Shown: positions 1 to 6,900, counted from the stretch's first letter. The stretch is 6,900 bases of DNA from Acidobacteriota bacterium (GCA_019247865.1 JAFBAJ010000737.1:1-6900); one strand, 5' to 3'. Numbers and translations are program-made. Notes: a model not told the origin generated them from the sequence alone.

Positions 1-1983
<1,983 letters not shown>

Positions 1984-1984
1984 A

Positions 1985-2005
1985 CTCTCTTGAGAATGAA
2001 GAGAG
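1985..2005. terminator. Weak hairpin between convergent thiC and the AraC-type gene
   Basis: CTCTCTT (1985-1991) pairs perfectly with AAGAGAG (1999-2005) around a 7-nt loop, starting 2 nt after the thiC stop codon. The position suits a transcript end shared by the two convergent genes. There is no T-run on either strand after the stem, so it is not a classical intrinsic terminator. It may only stabilise a 3' end or act in Rho-dependent termination. Nothing else of note was seen in the gap from 1984 to 2061. Confidence 0.3.
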
Positions 2006-2061
2006 CATCGGCGACGAAGTCCTTTAAGAAGAGCAAAGAGTGAAGCGCCCGTCTGAGGTGG

Positions 2062-2427
2062 CTACGAAATAGCTGTCCTGACAACCGCCTGCGGTTTCTG
2101 CTGTGCGAGCAGAAACTGCTTCCGGTATTGCAGGGGCGGCAGCCCGTACGTCTTCTGAAAATCCCGCATGAAGTGGCTCCGGTCCGTGAATCCGGCCTGA
2201 TGCATGATCTCTTTGAGCGTGAGAAAGGTGTTCTCCAACAGCAGCCGCGCCTTCTCCAGCTTGTGCGCTTTGAGATACTGCGCGGGCGAAACGCCTGTCT
2301 CTGACTTGAAGAGATGGCGCAGACGCGAGGGGGAGAGGTTGACCGATTGAGCCAGCTCTTCGAGAGGCCGCTCGCGGTCAAGCTCCGACAACATCAGGCG
2401 GATGACGCTGTAAATTCTCGGTTCCAT
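2062..2427 (-). CDS. Small AraC/XylS-family transcriptional regulator, DNA-binding domain only
   Basis: This is a cytosolic DNA-binding regulator of about 121 residues, consisting almost entirely of the AraC-type domain. The first helix-turn-helix is at about residues 23-45 (LEELAQSVNLSPSRLRHLF). The second is at about 71-102 (LKEIMHQAGFTDRSHFMRDF) and runs into the family signature YGLPPLQYR. There is no effector-binding or dimerisation domain. The size is close to MarA, SoxS and Rob-core proteins, which bind as monomers and are controlled mainly by their own abundance. The chosen start is the ATG at 2427, because GAGG lies 8 nt upstream. A longer frame could begin at a GTG at 2481 (139 residues), but no Shine-Dalgarno is visible there and the extra 18 residues are outside the domain. 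The gene converges on thiC and is separated from the upstream TonB-domain gene by a strong terminator, so it is probably monocistronic. Its targets cannot be inferred from this window. Confidence 0.9.
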   Translation of the reverse strand: MEPRIYSVIRLMLSELDRERPLEELAQSVNLSPSRLRHLFKSETGVSPAQYLKAHKLEKARLLLENTFLTLKEIMHQAGFTDRSHFMRDFQKTYGLPPLQYRKQFLLAQQKPQAVVRTAIS

Positions 2428-2472
2428 CCTGCTCGCCTCGATCCCGGCAACGGGCACAGAAAGAGGTTTGAC

Positions 2473-2492
2473 TGCCGGCACACGTGCTGGCA
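2473..2492. promoter_or_regulatory. Imperfect inverted repeat in the AraC-gene leader (candidate operator or hairpin)
   Basis: TGCCGGCA (2473-2480) and TGCTGGCA (2485-2492) form an inverted repeat with a 4-nt centre and one non-complementary position that can pair as G-U in RNA. It lies just upstream of the preferred start of the AraC-type gene and overlaps the alternative GTG start. It could be an operator or a leader hairpin. No binding protein can be named from sequence. Confidence 0.25.
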
Positions 2493-2575
2493 GACGGCTG
2501 GGCGGTCAAATGGTTTTCTGTCTCTGCCGTGTGAGCGAGTCATATCCTGCGGCTTTGAGTAGACTCTGGCAGACG
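2487..2575. repeat. Pair of 10-bp direct repeats (CTGGCAGACG) in the AraC-gene leader
   Basis: CTGGCAGACG occurs exactly at 2487-2496 and again at 2566-2575. The copies are 79 bp apart start to start, both between the predicted promoter and the start codon. AraC-family proteins often bind directly repeated half-sites, so an autoregulatory role is possible. Two copies of a 10-mer in about 150 bp is uncommon by chance but not decisive. Confidence 0.3.
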
Positions 2576-2581
2576 CTTCGG

Positions 2582-2610
2582 ATTATTCACCGTTGTCCGC
2601 CGGGAGTCAA
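2582..2610 (-). promoter_or_regulatory. Predicted sigma-70-type promoter for the AraC-type gene
   Basis: Reading the minus strand, TTGACT (2610-2605) is a 5/6 match to the -35 consensus. A 17-nt spacer follows, then AATAAT (2587-2582), a 5/6 match to the -10. Transcription would begin near 2575, giving a leader of about 150 nt to the ATG at 2427. The promoter sits just downstream of the terminator that ends the TonB-domain gene, as expected for an independent unit. Confidence 0.55.
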
Positions 2611-2625
2611 TGTCCGGATGTGCAT

Positions 2626-2668
2626 AAAAAAGAGAGCGCAGGAGGGGATGACCTGCGCTCTCTTTTTT
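2626..2668. terminator. Strong bidirectional intrinsic terminator
   Basis: A perfect 17-bp stem pairs 2626-2642 with 2652-2668 around a 9-nt loop (2643-2651). Its core is AGAGAGCGCAGG pairing with CCTGCGCTCTCT. It is flanked by a run of A on the left and a run of T (2663-2669) on the right, so it works as an intrinsic terminator in either direction. On the minus strand it begins 18 nt after the stop codon of the TonB-domain gene, whose transcript it should end. It insulates the downstream AraC-type gene. Confidence 0.92.
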
Positions 2669-2686
2669 TGTGTCTGGAAGAACGAG

Positions 2687-3583
2687 TTATTGCAGCTCGA
2701 AGTTATACGTGATGGCGCCTGAGACTTTGAGCGGCTGGCCGGAGAGTGTGGTCGGCGAGAACTTGGCTGCGCGCGCGGCGGTCACGGCGGCTTCTTGCAG
2801 GAGCGGGTCGCCGGAGACGGCCTTGGCGGAGGTGACGTTGCCCTGCTCGTCTATGATGACCTGCACGGTGACCGGGCCGGTGACCTTCGCGTCTCTGGCT
2901 TCCCTCGGATAGACGGGCTTGGGCAGAGAGATGGCTTTGCCGTTGAGGACGCCGCCCGCGATCGGCTCGCGGTCTGCTGCCACGCGGTCGTCCACGCGTA
3001 TGATCGAGCTGTCGGACGCCGAGGCCATCTGCTGTTTCGGCCTCAGGCGAACGAAGACCTCGCCGCGCTGCGTCAGGCCGGCCTTGTTCGCCAGCGTGTT
3101 GACGACCGAAGCGAGCACCTCTTTGTTCTCCATCTTAAAGCTCGTGACGCCTGAGACGCGCGTGTCCTGATCTTCAAATTGCAGCGTCAGGTAACGATAC
3201 TTCTTTTTGAAAAGGAGCGCGGGGAGACCGAGGCCGTACGGCACGGCGCTGCCGATGACAGAGGCTGCGGTCGGGCGACGCGCCTGCGTATCGGCGAAGG
3301 TCGAGAGCACGCTCGCGTAAGGAATGGAGAGCATCTCCTTGCCCTGCTTGTTACGAAAGAGGAGGCGGTTGTTCGCGTCATCGAAAGTGAGCGTGCCGTC
3401 CTGCTTCTGGTTGTAACCGAAGACGCCGCCTTCGTATTTGGCTTTGACGGTCGAAGGCGCGGGCGGCGGCGCGTCCGCCGGATCAGAGGTCGAGTCGGCC
3501 ACGCGCGGTCTCTGCGCTAAGGCGGCGCACGCCATCAGGGCTGCGAGCAGACAGGCCCCGGCGATTTTCGATATGCTTTTCAT
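2687..3583 (-). CDS. Exported protein with PH-like middle region and TonB C-terminal domain
   Basis: The product is 298 residues. The N-terminus is an export signal: K2 and K6, then a hydrophobic stretch at about 7-22, with a likely signal peptidase I site after ALA (21-23). LMAC at 16-19 is a poor lipobox, so a lipoprotein is less likely. A Pro-rich linker follows (37-43). Residues about 47-170 look like a bacterial PH or GRAM-type domain: strands around LTFDDANNRLLFRNKQG (65-81), SIPYASVLSTF, KYRYLTLQFE (128-137) and a closing helix at about 153-168. Residues about 210-297 are a TonB_C domain (KPVYPREAR, GPVTVQVIIDEQGNV, AARAAKFSP, then the final strand ITYNFEL). Canonical TonB is anchored by an N-terminal inner-membrane helix that contacts ExbB. 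Here the domain is on an apparently cleaved, periplasmic protein, so energy transduction to outer-membrane receptors is doubtful and the role is unknown. The ATG at 3583 has AGGGGA 7 nt upstream. A strong terminator follows. Confidence 0.88.
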   Translation of the reverse strand: MKSISKIAGACLLAALMACAALAQRPRVADSTSDPADAPPPAPSTVKAKYEGGVFGYNQKQDGTLTFDDANNRLLFRNKQGKEMLSIPYASVLSTFADTQARRPTAASVIGSAVPYGLGLPALLFKKKYRYLTLQFEDQDTRVSGVTSFKMENKEVLASVVNTLANKAGLTQRGEVFVRLRPKQQMASASDSSIIRVDDRVAADREPIAGGVLNGKAISLPKPVYPREARDAKVTGPVTVQVIIDEQGNVTSAKAVSGDPLLQEAAVTAARAAKFSPTTLSGQPLKVSGAITYNFELQ

Positions 3584-3590
3584 TTAATTT

Positions 3591-3596
3591 TCCCCT
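3591..3596 (-). promoter_or_regulatory. Ribosome binding site of the TonB-domain gene
   Basis: On the minus strand AGGGGA lies 7 nt before the ATG at 3583. This is the clearest Shine-Dalgarno in the window and fixes that start. Confidence 0.8.
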
Positions 3597-3599
3597 CTC

Positions 3600-3626
3600 A
3601 AAAAAGGTTTGGATTTTCTAAAGTCC
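3600..3626 (-). terminator. Weak hairpin and U-run in the leader of the TonB-domain gene
   Basis: Reading the minus strand, GGACTTT and AAATCC (within 3626-3611) can form six pairs with one bulged C and a 3-nt loop. Six T residues follow at 3605-3600, 5 nt further on. It could help end the nurA-cluster transcript or act as a leaky attenuator before the TonB-domain gene. It is A/T-rich and bulged, so termination would be inefficient at best. Confidence 0.25.
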
Positions 3627-3654
3627 TCACACGGGCGGGGGAGCAACTTCAGAT

Positions 3655-3660
3655 ATTATA
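3655..3660 (-). promoter_or_regulatory. Candidate -10 element for the TonB-domain gene
   Basis: A perfect TATAAT occurs on the minus strand (3660-3655), immediately after the stop codon of the HAS-barrel gene and about 70 nt before the TonB-domain gene start. No good -35 is visible at 16-18 nt upstream, where the sequence is G/C-rich coding DNA. It is therefore a plausible but incomplete promoter, marking the TonB-domain gene as a possible separate unit from the nurA cluster. Confidence 0.4.
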
Positions 3661-3662
3661 CC

Positions 3663-4262
3663 TTAAAGACGCATCCCGCCCACCGTACGTTGCCAGACCA
3701 GCGCCTGTTTTAGCACACACAGGCGCTGTTTCTCGCCCGGCTGGCATTGCGGTTCGAGCTGTTCGAGGATGGCTTCGATGAGCGGCACGCTGAACATTCC
3801 TGCGTGCGTGATGACCTGCGAATAGTAATGAAGCTGGAGTTGGCCGTCCGCCTGCTGGTGAAACTCGAAAGCCTCTTTGTCCGCGAGCCTGTAAATCACC
3901 TGGTTGACCGGAATCACTCGGCGCGGCACGCCCTGCTGCCGCTCCTTCGTCACACGATTGCGCCAGCCCAGAAGCAGGATCCCGATGAGCACGCCCTGCT
4001 CGTTCAGATAGTCCGGGCTCAGGACCGAAAGATCGGGCGCGGGCGAGAGACGCGGCCCGTAGCTCCCGTAATCAGGATTGGCTAGCATCGAGTTATAGAT
4101 GACGCCGACCACATCCAGCTCTTCGTCCAGCGGAATCGAGACGAACTGCGCGAAGCCGTAGTCGGCCGCAGCCGGCGGCTCGTCCGCATCCAGCGCGTCG
4201 ATCACGCGCCCCACGTAGTCCAAATGCGAATTCGATTTGACGATCTTGGCAAGCTTGAGCAA
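3663..4262 (-). CDS. Stand-alone HAS-barrel protein (HerA N-terminal-type domain, no ATPase)
   Basis: The product is 199 residues and soluble. Residues about 1-72 resemble the HAS-barrel, the small beta-barrel at the N-terminus of HerA and related hexameric ATPases: KLAKIVKSNSHLDYVGRVI, then FAQFVSIPLD and VVGVIYNSMLANPDYGSYGP. In HerA this domain contributes to the hexamer face and to NurA binding. The remaining ~125 residues (including LIGILLLGWR at 92-101 and a helical segment at 159-170) match no family I recognise. No Walker A or B motif is present, so it is not a complete HerA. The stop is followed by an unrelated gene, so it is not a frameshifted HerA either. The start is a TTG 3 nt after the preceding stop, with GAGGGGG about 10 nt upstream. 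The next in-frame ATG is at residue 59 and would destroy the barrel. Location at the end of the nurA cluster suggests a NurA partner or adaptor. The domain call comes from pattern memory, not a profile search. Confidence 0.72.
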   Translation of the reverse strand: MLKLAKIVKSNSHLDYVGRVIDALDADEPPAAADYGFAQFVSIPLDEELDVVGVIYNSMLANPDYGSYGPRLSPAPDLSVLSPDYLNEQGVLIGILLLGWRNRVTKERQQGVPRRVIPVNQVIYRLADKEAFEFHQQADGQLQLHYYSQVITHAGMFSVPLIEAILEQLEPQCQPGEKQRLCVLKQALVWQRTVGGMRL

Positions 4263-4265
4263 CTT

Positions 4266-4835
4266 TTAAAAGCCCCCTCGCTGCGTCCAGCCAGGCACTT
4301 TGTAGAGCACCCACCAGAGCAACATCTGCACGCTGAAAATCATGAGGCCGAAAAAGAGGCCCGCGTAAGAGGCTTTGCGCCCGCCCAGGGCAGGCACGCG
4401 CCACGAGCGGATGAGGCCGATGCCGCCCATCACGACCGCGCCCGGACAGAAGAGGATGCCGAGGTAAGGCACCAGCGAGTAGGTGACGAAAGCGAGCGCA
4501 GTCGTCGAAGCTCCGTTGCGATTCGGCGTCGGCAGTTTGGCCTGCAATGAGCGCAGCCTGCGTTTGAGATTCATATTATTATCGAAGGCCGTCCGGCGAT
4601 GCGGCTGTTGCAGGTGATACGAAGAGCGCAGGGCGTCCGCCGGAAGATACTCGCCGTCGCCGAGAGAGCGCCCGCACGTCGCGCAGAACTGCGCACGCCC
4701 GCGATGCTCCTTCGCGCCGCAGGCGGGACAGGCGCGCTCGCCCTCAGGCCCTTCAGGACTTTCAGAACTTTCAGAAACTGCCCGGCCACTTCTCCGCTCT
4801 CCCTCTTCCGGCTCGTCGCCCCGCATGCTCTTCAT
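4266..4835 (-). CDS. Zinc-ribbon membrane protein with DUF4190-like helices
   Basis: The product is 189 residues from the ATG at 4835. An acidic, low-complexity N-terminus (about 1-34) includes the triplet repeat SESSESPEGPEG (21-32). A zinc ribbon follows, CPAC (36-39) and CATC (51-54), with the four cysteines spaced to bind one Zn. After a basic linker (NLKRRLRSLQAK) there are hydrophobic segments at about 112-143 and 156-178, giving two or three membrane helices. Their Gly-rich pattern resembles DUF4190-type membrane modules. The ribbon probably faces the cytoplasm. The function is unknown. It lies between nurA and the HAS-barrel gene and ends 3 nt before the latter, so co-translation is likely. 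An upstream in-frame TTG at 4871 would give 201 residues, but that stretch has unusually low third-position G+C and no Shine-Dalgarno. The ATG also lacks a clear Shine-Dalgarno, so the start is uncertain. A second ATG lies at 4826. Confidence 0.75.
   Translation of the reverse strand: MKSMRGDEPEEGERRSGRAVSESSESPEGPEGERACPACGAKEHRGRAQFCATCGRSLGDGEYLPADALRSSYHLQQPHRRTAFDNNMNLKRRLRSLQAKLPTPNRNGASTTALAFVTYSLVPYLGILFCPGAVVMGGIGLIRSWRVPALGGRKASYAGLFFGLMIFSVQMLLWWVLYKVPGWTQRGGF
4741..4776. repeat. Four degenerate 9-bp tandem units inside the zinc-ribbon gene
   Basis: On the plus strand the units are CCCTCAGGC, CCTTCAGGA, CTTTCAGAA and CTTTCAGAA. On the coding strand they give the three-residue periodic segment SES-SES-PEG-PEG in the acidic tail before the zinc ribbon. 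A 9-bp period keeps the frame, so copy number could vary by slippage without breaking the gene. Confidence 0.7.
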
Positions 4836-4895
4836 AAAATCATTCGTGTCAATGATGTCTGCTCGACTCAAAGCTTTTGGATGCTCAGATGCGTC

Positions 4896-6110
4896 TCAGC
4901 GGCGACGCACTTTGCTCGCGGCTTTGCGCGAGACCTGAAAACTGAAGTTCCCTTCGCGCGCAAAATCCTGTAGCGCGTGCAGAAACTGTTCGCGGTCGCG
5001 CGTGGTGATGACGGCCGCCGCGTCCGCCGTCTCAATCGCATAAGGATAACCGAGCCCGCCGACGCATTCGGCGCGGACGGCGTCCAGCACCTCTTCCAGC
5101 AGTCCGGCCTCGTAGACCCAGGACGGAATGTCGAGCCGCGCTGGCGCACCATTGCCGGTCGTTTGCAGGTACGTGAAGCCGACGAGCGGCCTGCCGGCAT
5201 CGTCGCTGAACGATTCCGTCAGGCCGTGCCGCAGGCAATAGCAGAAAGCCGTCCGGTCGCCCCACGCTTTGAGCAGCGGCTGGCCGTCCGCCTCCAGCGC
5301 ACGCAGGAGCTGCGCGTCATAGAGCGCGCGGCTCTGATGTGCTCCGGACTTATTCAAAGCATCCAGCAGCGAGATCAGATCGCGCGCGTAGCTCTGATCG
5401 ACAAAGCCGACTAACGGGACTTCCGTTTCGCGCGAGAGCCTGACCAGCTCGACCATCGCGTCAACATACCGCTCCTGAATCTTTGTCCTCGGCTGCGCGA
5501 TGGAGATGAGCAGCGTGCCGTCGAAGAAGGCGACGGGCGGACGCTCTTTGCGCTCGCGCCAGTCGCGCTTGCTCGACAGAAAACGGCGCAGCTCTGCTAC
5601 TTCAAGCTGAAAGCGTCGCAGCGCCACGACCGTCTCCGCGTTGACGCGCCCCGCCTCGTCTTCCAGCAGCGCGCCGGGCGGAATGATCTGGAACCGCGCC
5701 TGCTTCTCGTACTTGCCGTCGCGCGTGTGCGGATTTTCAAACCACGCGACCTGCACGGCGGCGACTGGCAGCGAGATTTCCCTGCCCGGCAGGAGCTGGC
5801 TGCCGTCCGCGGCGAAGGTCACGCGCCCCTCCAAAGCATCTATCGCCCAGCGCCGCGCCTCTTCGTGCGTGCGCCAGCTAACGCCGAACGGCAGGAGCAC
5901 AGAGCCCGTGCGTTCGAGCTCATCCGAGGGCAGCGCGCCCGGCTCGCGCATTGCGCCGAGGCGCACAGAGACATCTTCAGCCCGGAGCCCGTCGAGCGCG
6001 CGCAGGCGCTGCGCGTAATCAAACACATCATCGCGCCACTCACGCTCGAACTGCACGAACTCATCGCACTGCTCGCGCAGAGCGTCGGTTAGGAGACTTT
6101 GGTACAGCAT
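4896..6110 (-). CDS. nurA: NurA-family 5'-3' nuclease (NurA domain protein)
   Basis: The product is 404 residues and soluble, within the usual size range for NurA. NurA nucleases have an RNase H-like fold, use Mn2+ and act with the HerA ATPase to resect DNA double-strand ends. HerA-NurA pairs are also known in phage defence. After an N-terminal helical region (about 1-95), the domain shows motif I FAADGSQLLPG (99-109) with the conserved metal-binding Asp at D102. A core strand follows, VAFFDGTLL (193-201) with D197, then VPLVGFVDQSYARDL (231-245) with D238, and the C-terminal block GYPYAIETADAAAVIT (354-369). The nuclease therefore looks intact. The ATG at 6110 lies 10 nt after the upstream stop and lacks a clear Shine-Dalgarno, so translational coupling is likely. 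It heads a run with the zinc-ribbon and HAS-barrel genes, but no HerA ATPase follows. Confidence 0.88.
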   Translation of the reverse strand: MLYQSLLTDALREQCDEFVQFEREWRDDVFDYAQRLRALDGLRAEDVSVRLGAMREPGALPSDELERTGSVLLPFGVSWRTHEEARRWAIDALEGRVTFAADGSQLLPGREISLPVAAVQVAWFENPHTRDGKYEKQARFQIIPPGALLEDEAGRVNAETVVALRRFQLEVAELRRFLSSKRDWRERKERPPVAFFDGTLLISIAQPRTKIQERYVDAMVELVRLSRETEVPLVGFVDQSYARDLISLLDALNKSGAHQSRALYDAQLLRALEADGQPLLKAWGDRTAFCYCLRHGLTESFSDDAGRPLVGFTYLQTTGNGAPARLDIPSWVYEAGLLEEVLDAVRAECVGGLGYPYAIETADAAAVITTRDREQFLHALQDFAREGNFSFQVSRKAASKVRRR

Positions 6111-6120
6111 AAACTGCTGT

Positions 6121-6633
6121 TTACCGTTGCGCCCGCGACCACTGATCGCTCGAAGGCGTGAAGTAGGTCGTTTTCAGTTTGCCGCCGATGAAGGTATAGA
6201 CGATGCCTTCCTTGAGGTTGGTGTACTTGGTCACCCCGTTCGCGCCGTCGTCCCGCTTGAAGTCCGACTTCGAATCCAGGCCCATCGACTCCGGCGTGTC
6301 CGAAGCATTGTCGTGCTGGAGCACGACCTGCCGGACGGTGCCTTCCAAATCCGGCGCGAGCCGCTTCGACGAGACGAAGCGTGCGTCAACGAAAGCGACC
6401 GTCACCATCCCGCCCGCGACCTTGAAATGGAGCACGCCGGTCTCGCCCGGCTGATCCTTGACGGGCTGGCCGAGAATCTTTTCGACATCGGCCCGACGCG
6501 ACTTGAGCGGCTCGATGCCGTTCCAATCGGCCGCCCACACGCTCTGCGCGAGGATCACACACGCGGCGAAAGCTACGATGCCAGCGGCAACCACGCGCCG
6601 CGCATGATTGCCTGAAAGGCTGTTGTTCTTCAT
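6121..6633 (-). CDS. Small exported protein, BamE/SmpA-like fold suspected
   Basis: The product is 170 residues from the ATG at 6633. It begins with a clear signal peptide: a polar n-region with R12-R13, a hydrophobic stretch VVAAGIVAFAACVILA (14-29) and a cleavage site after SVWA (31-34). The mature protein starts with WNGIEPLKSRRADVEKILG (37-55). This 'few-turn helix then G' motif is typical of BamE/SmpA-like modules and of a small secreted family I recall from Acidobacteriota. The rest is predicted beta-rich (LHFKVAGGMVTVAFVD, VTKYTNLKEGIVYTFIGGKLK) and ends in a polar tail. The function is unknown. An upstream in-frame TTG at 6669 would add 12 residues before the signal peptide and has no Shine-Dalgarno, so the ATG is preferred. 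The gene ends 10 nt before nurA and is probably the first gene of that operon, an unexpected place for a periplasmic protein. Confidence 0.75.
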   Translation of the reverse strand: MKNNSLSGNHARRVVAAGIVAFAACVILAQSVWAADWNGIEPLKSRRADVEKILGQPVKDQPGETGVLHFKVAGGMVTVAFVDARFVSSKRLAPDLEGTVRQVVLQHDNASDTPESMGLDSKSDFKRDDGANGVTKYTNLKEGIVYTFIGGKLKTTYFTPSSDQWSRAQR

Positions 6634-6686
6634 AAAGTGGATGCTACCGCGTGCTCCGCAAGGATTCAAGCGAATCTTTCAAGATT

Positions 6687-6793
6687 GGTTCTTTGTGCTT
6701 TGTGCTTTGCTTTTTGCACGCGACTCAATCCCGAGCTTTGGAATTCAAGTTAAACGAAATGAGCAAAGTACAAAGATCAAAGCACAAAGAACT
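6687..6793. repeat. Long imperfect inverted repeat, CTTTG-rich (palindromic intergenic element)
   Basis: Arms 6687-6717 and 6763-6793 pair in one register over 31 positions, with four mismatches and two G-T wobbles. The outer 15 bp are perfect: GTTCTTTGTGCTTTG at 6688-6702 against CAAAGCACAAAGAAC at 6778-6792. The central loop is 45 nt (6718-6762). The arms are built of repeated CTTTG(TG) units and are A+T-richer than the surrounding genes. The element fills the gap between the right-edge gene and the exported-protein gene and starts 3 nt past the former's stop. It could be a dispersed palindromic or MITE-like repeat, or a transcript-end structure. No T-run of terminator type follows the stem on the minus strand, and no target-site duplication was seen. 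Confidence 0.75.
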
Positions 6794-6795
6794 TT

Positions 6796-6900
6796 TTAGA
6801 GCTTCGTTTTCAGCACGACCGGCTTTCGCAATTTATCTTCCGCCGCGAGTTCTCCCTTCTCGCTGACGGTGCTCCACTGGCTGTTGGCGATGAAATAGAA
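6796..6900 (-). CDS. C-terminal end of an unidentified gene (possibly a beta-propeller/SMP-30-like protein), cut by the window edge
   Basis: The minus strand is open from the right edge to a TAA at 6798-6796, giving 34 residues that begin FYFIANSQW and end KPVVLKTKL. Codon use is normal for the window. The pattern 'FY.IANSQW ... L....KPVVLK.KL' resembles the C-termini of secreted beta-propeller or SMP-30/gluconolactonase-like proteins that I recall from Acidobacteriota: a final blade strand, a polar turn rich in Glu and Lys, then a terminal hydrophobic strand. This rests on memory of a short stretch, so the family is tentative, but the reading frame is convincing. It is in the same orientation as the nurA cluster, separated from it by the inverted repeat. 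Confidence 0.55.
   Translation of the reverse strand, partial: FYFIANSQWSTVSEKGELAAEDKLRKPVVLKTKL

Noticed and set aside
2468..2722. 84-residue plus-strand frame across the AraC-gene leader and the terminator
   Set aside because: It reads through the perfect terminator stem and into the TonB-domain gene, has no ribosome site and shows no recognisable protein features.
3663..4262. Possibility that the HAS-barrel gene is a frameshifted remnant of a full HerA
   Set aside because: No Walker A or B motif or other ATPase sequence is seen downstream in any frame. The next gene is intact and unrelated, with its own ribosome site.
4599..4973. 124-residue plus-strand frame over the zinc-ribbon gene and the end of nurA
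   Set aside because: Antisense shadow. Its Arg-rich composition and lack of a ribosome site contrast with the convincing cysteine motifs on the minus strand.
4977..5414. 145-residue plus-strand frame antisense to nurA
   Set aside because: High-G+C antisense shadow of a well-supported gene.
6663..6676. GATTC-AAGC-GAATC small inverted repeat upstream of the exported-protein gene
   Set aside because: Only five pairs. This is expected by chance, and no promoter element is associated with it.
6608..6866. Two plus-strand frames (63 and 71 residues) across the inverted repeat
   Set aside because: They translate the palindrome itself, and the longer one overlaps the convincing minus-strand C-terminus at 6796-6900.

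Overview
The window is high in G+C and every gene in it is chromosomal housekeeping or conserved-hypothetical in type. No phage, plasmid, transposase, CRISPR, tRNA or rRNA gene was seen. The best guess at the host is an Acidobacteriota, probably class Blastocatellia. This inference rests on three family resemblances recalled without a search: a secreted protein ending in a TonB C-terminal domain, a small secreted protein with a 'WNGI.PL.S.RADVE..LG' motif, and a beta-propeller-like C-terminus at the right edge. It is not a firm assignment.

Layout. The only plus-strand gene is thiC (55-1983), a complete HMP-phosphate synthase for thiamine biosynthesis. It starts just inside the left edge, behind a short hairpin and T-run that could be the end of a riboswitch leader. 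All other genes are on the minus strand. From right to left these are: the last 34 codons of an unidentified gene (6796-6900); a 107-bp imperfect inverted repeat (6687-6793); and a tightly packed four-gene cluster. The cluster holds a small exported BamE/SmpA-like protein, the NurA nuclease, a zinc-ribbon membrane protein and a stand-alone HAS-barrel protein, with gaps of about 10, 60 (24 if the upstream TTG is used) and 3 nt. Next come a separately transcribed exported protein with a PH-like middle and a TonB C-terminal domain, a strong bidirectional terminator, and a small AraC-type DNA-binding protein with its own predicted promoter. thiC and the AraC gene converge.

How the genes may work together. 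The most interesting unit is the nurA cluster. NurA normally works with the hexameric ATPase HerA in DNA end resection, and HerA carries an N-terminal HAS-barrel. Here the HAS-barrel is a separate 199-residue protein with no Walker motifs, and no HerA ATPase gene lies in the window. A zinc-ribbon protein with membrane helices lies between the two. This suggests a split or HerA-less NurA system, possibly held at the membrane, but the sequence alone cannot show that. The thiamine gene, the AraC regulator and the TonB-domain protein look like independent neighbours.

No gene-free stretch exceeds 300 bases. The longest, 2428-2686, is accounted for by the AraC-gene leader and promoter and by the terminator. 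Several starts are non-ATG or lack a clear Shine-Dalgarno sequence, and the reason for each choice is given in its entry.
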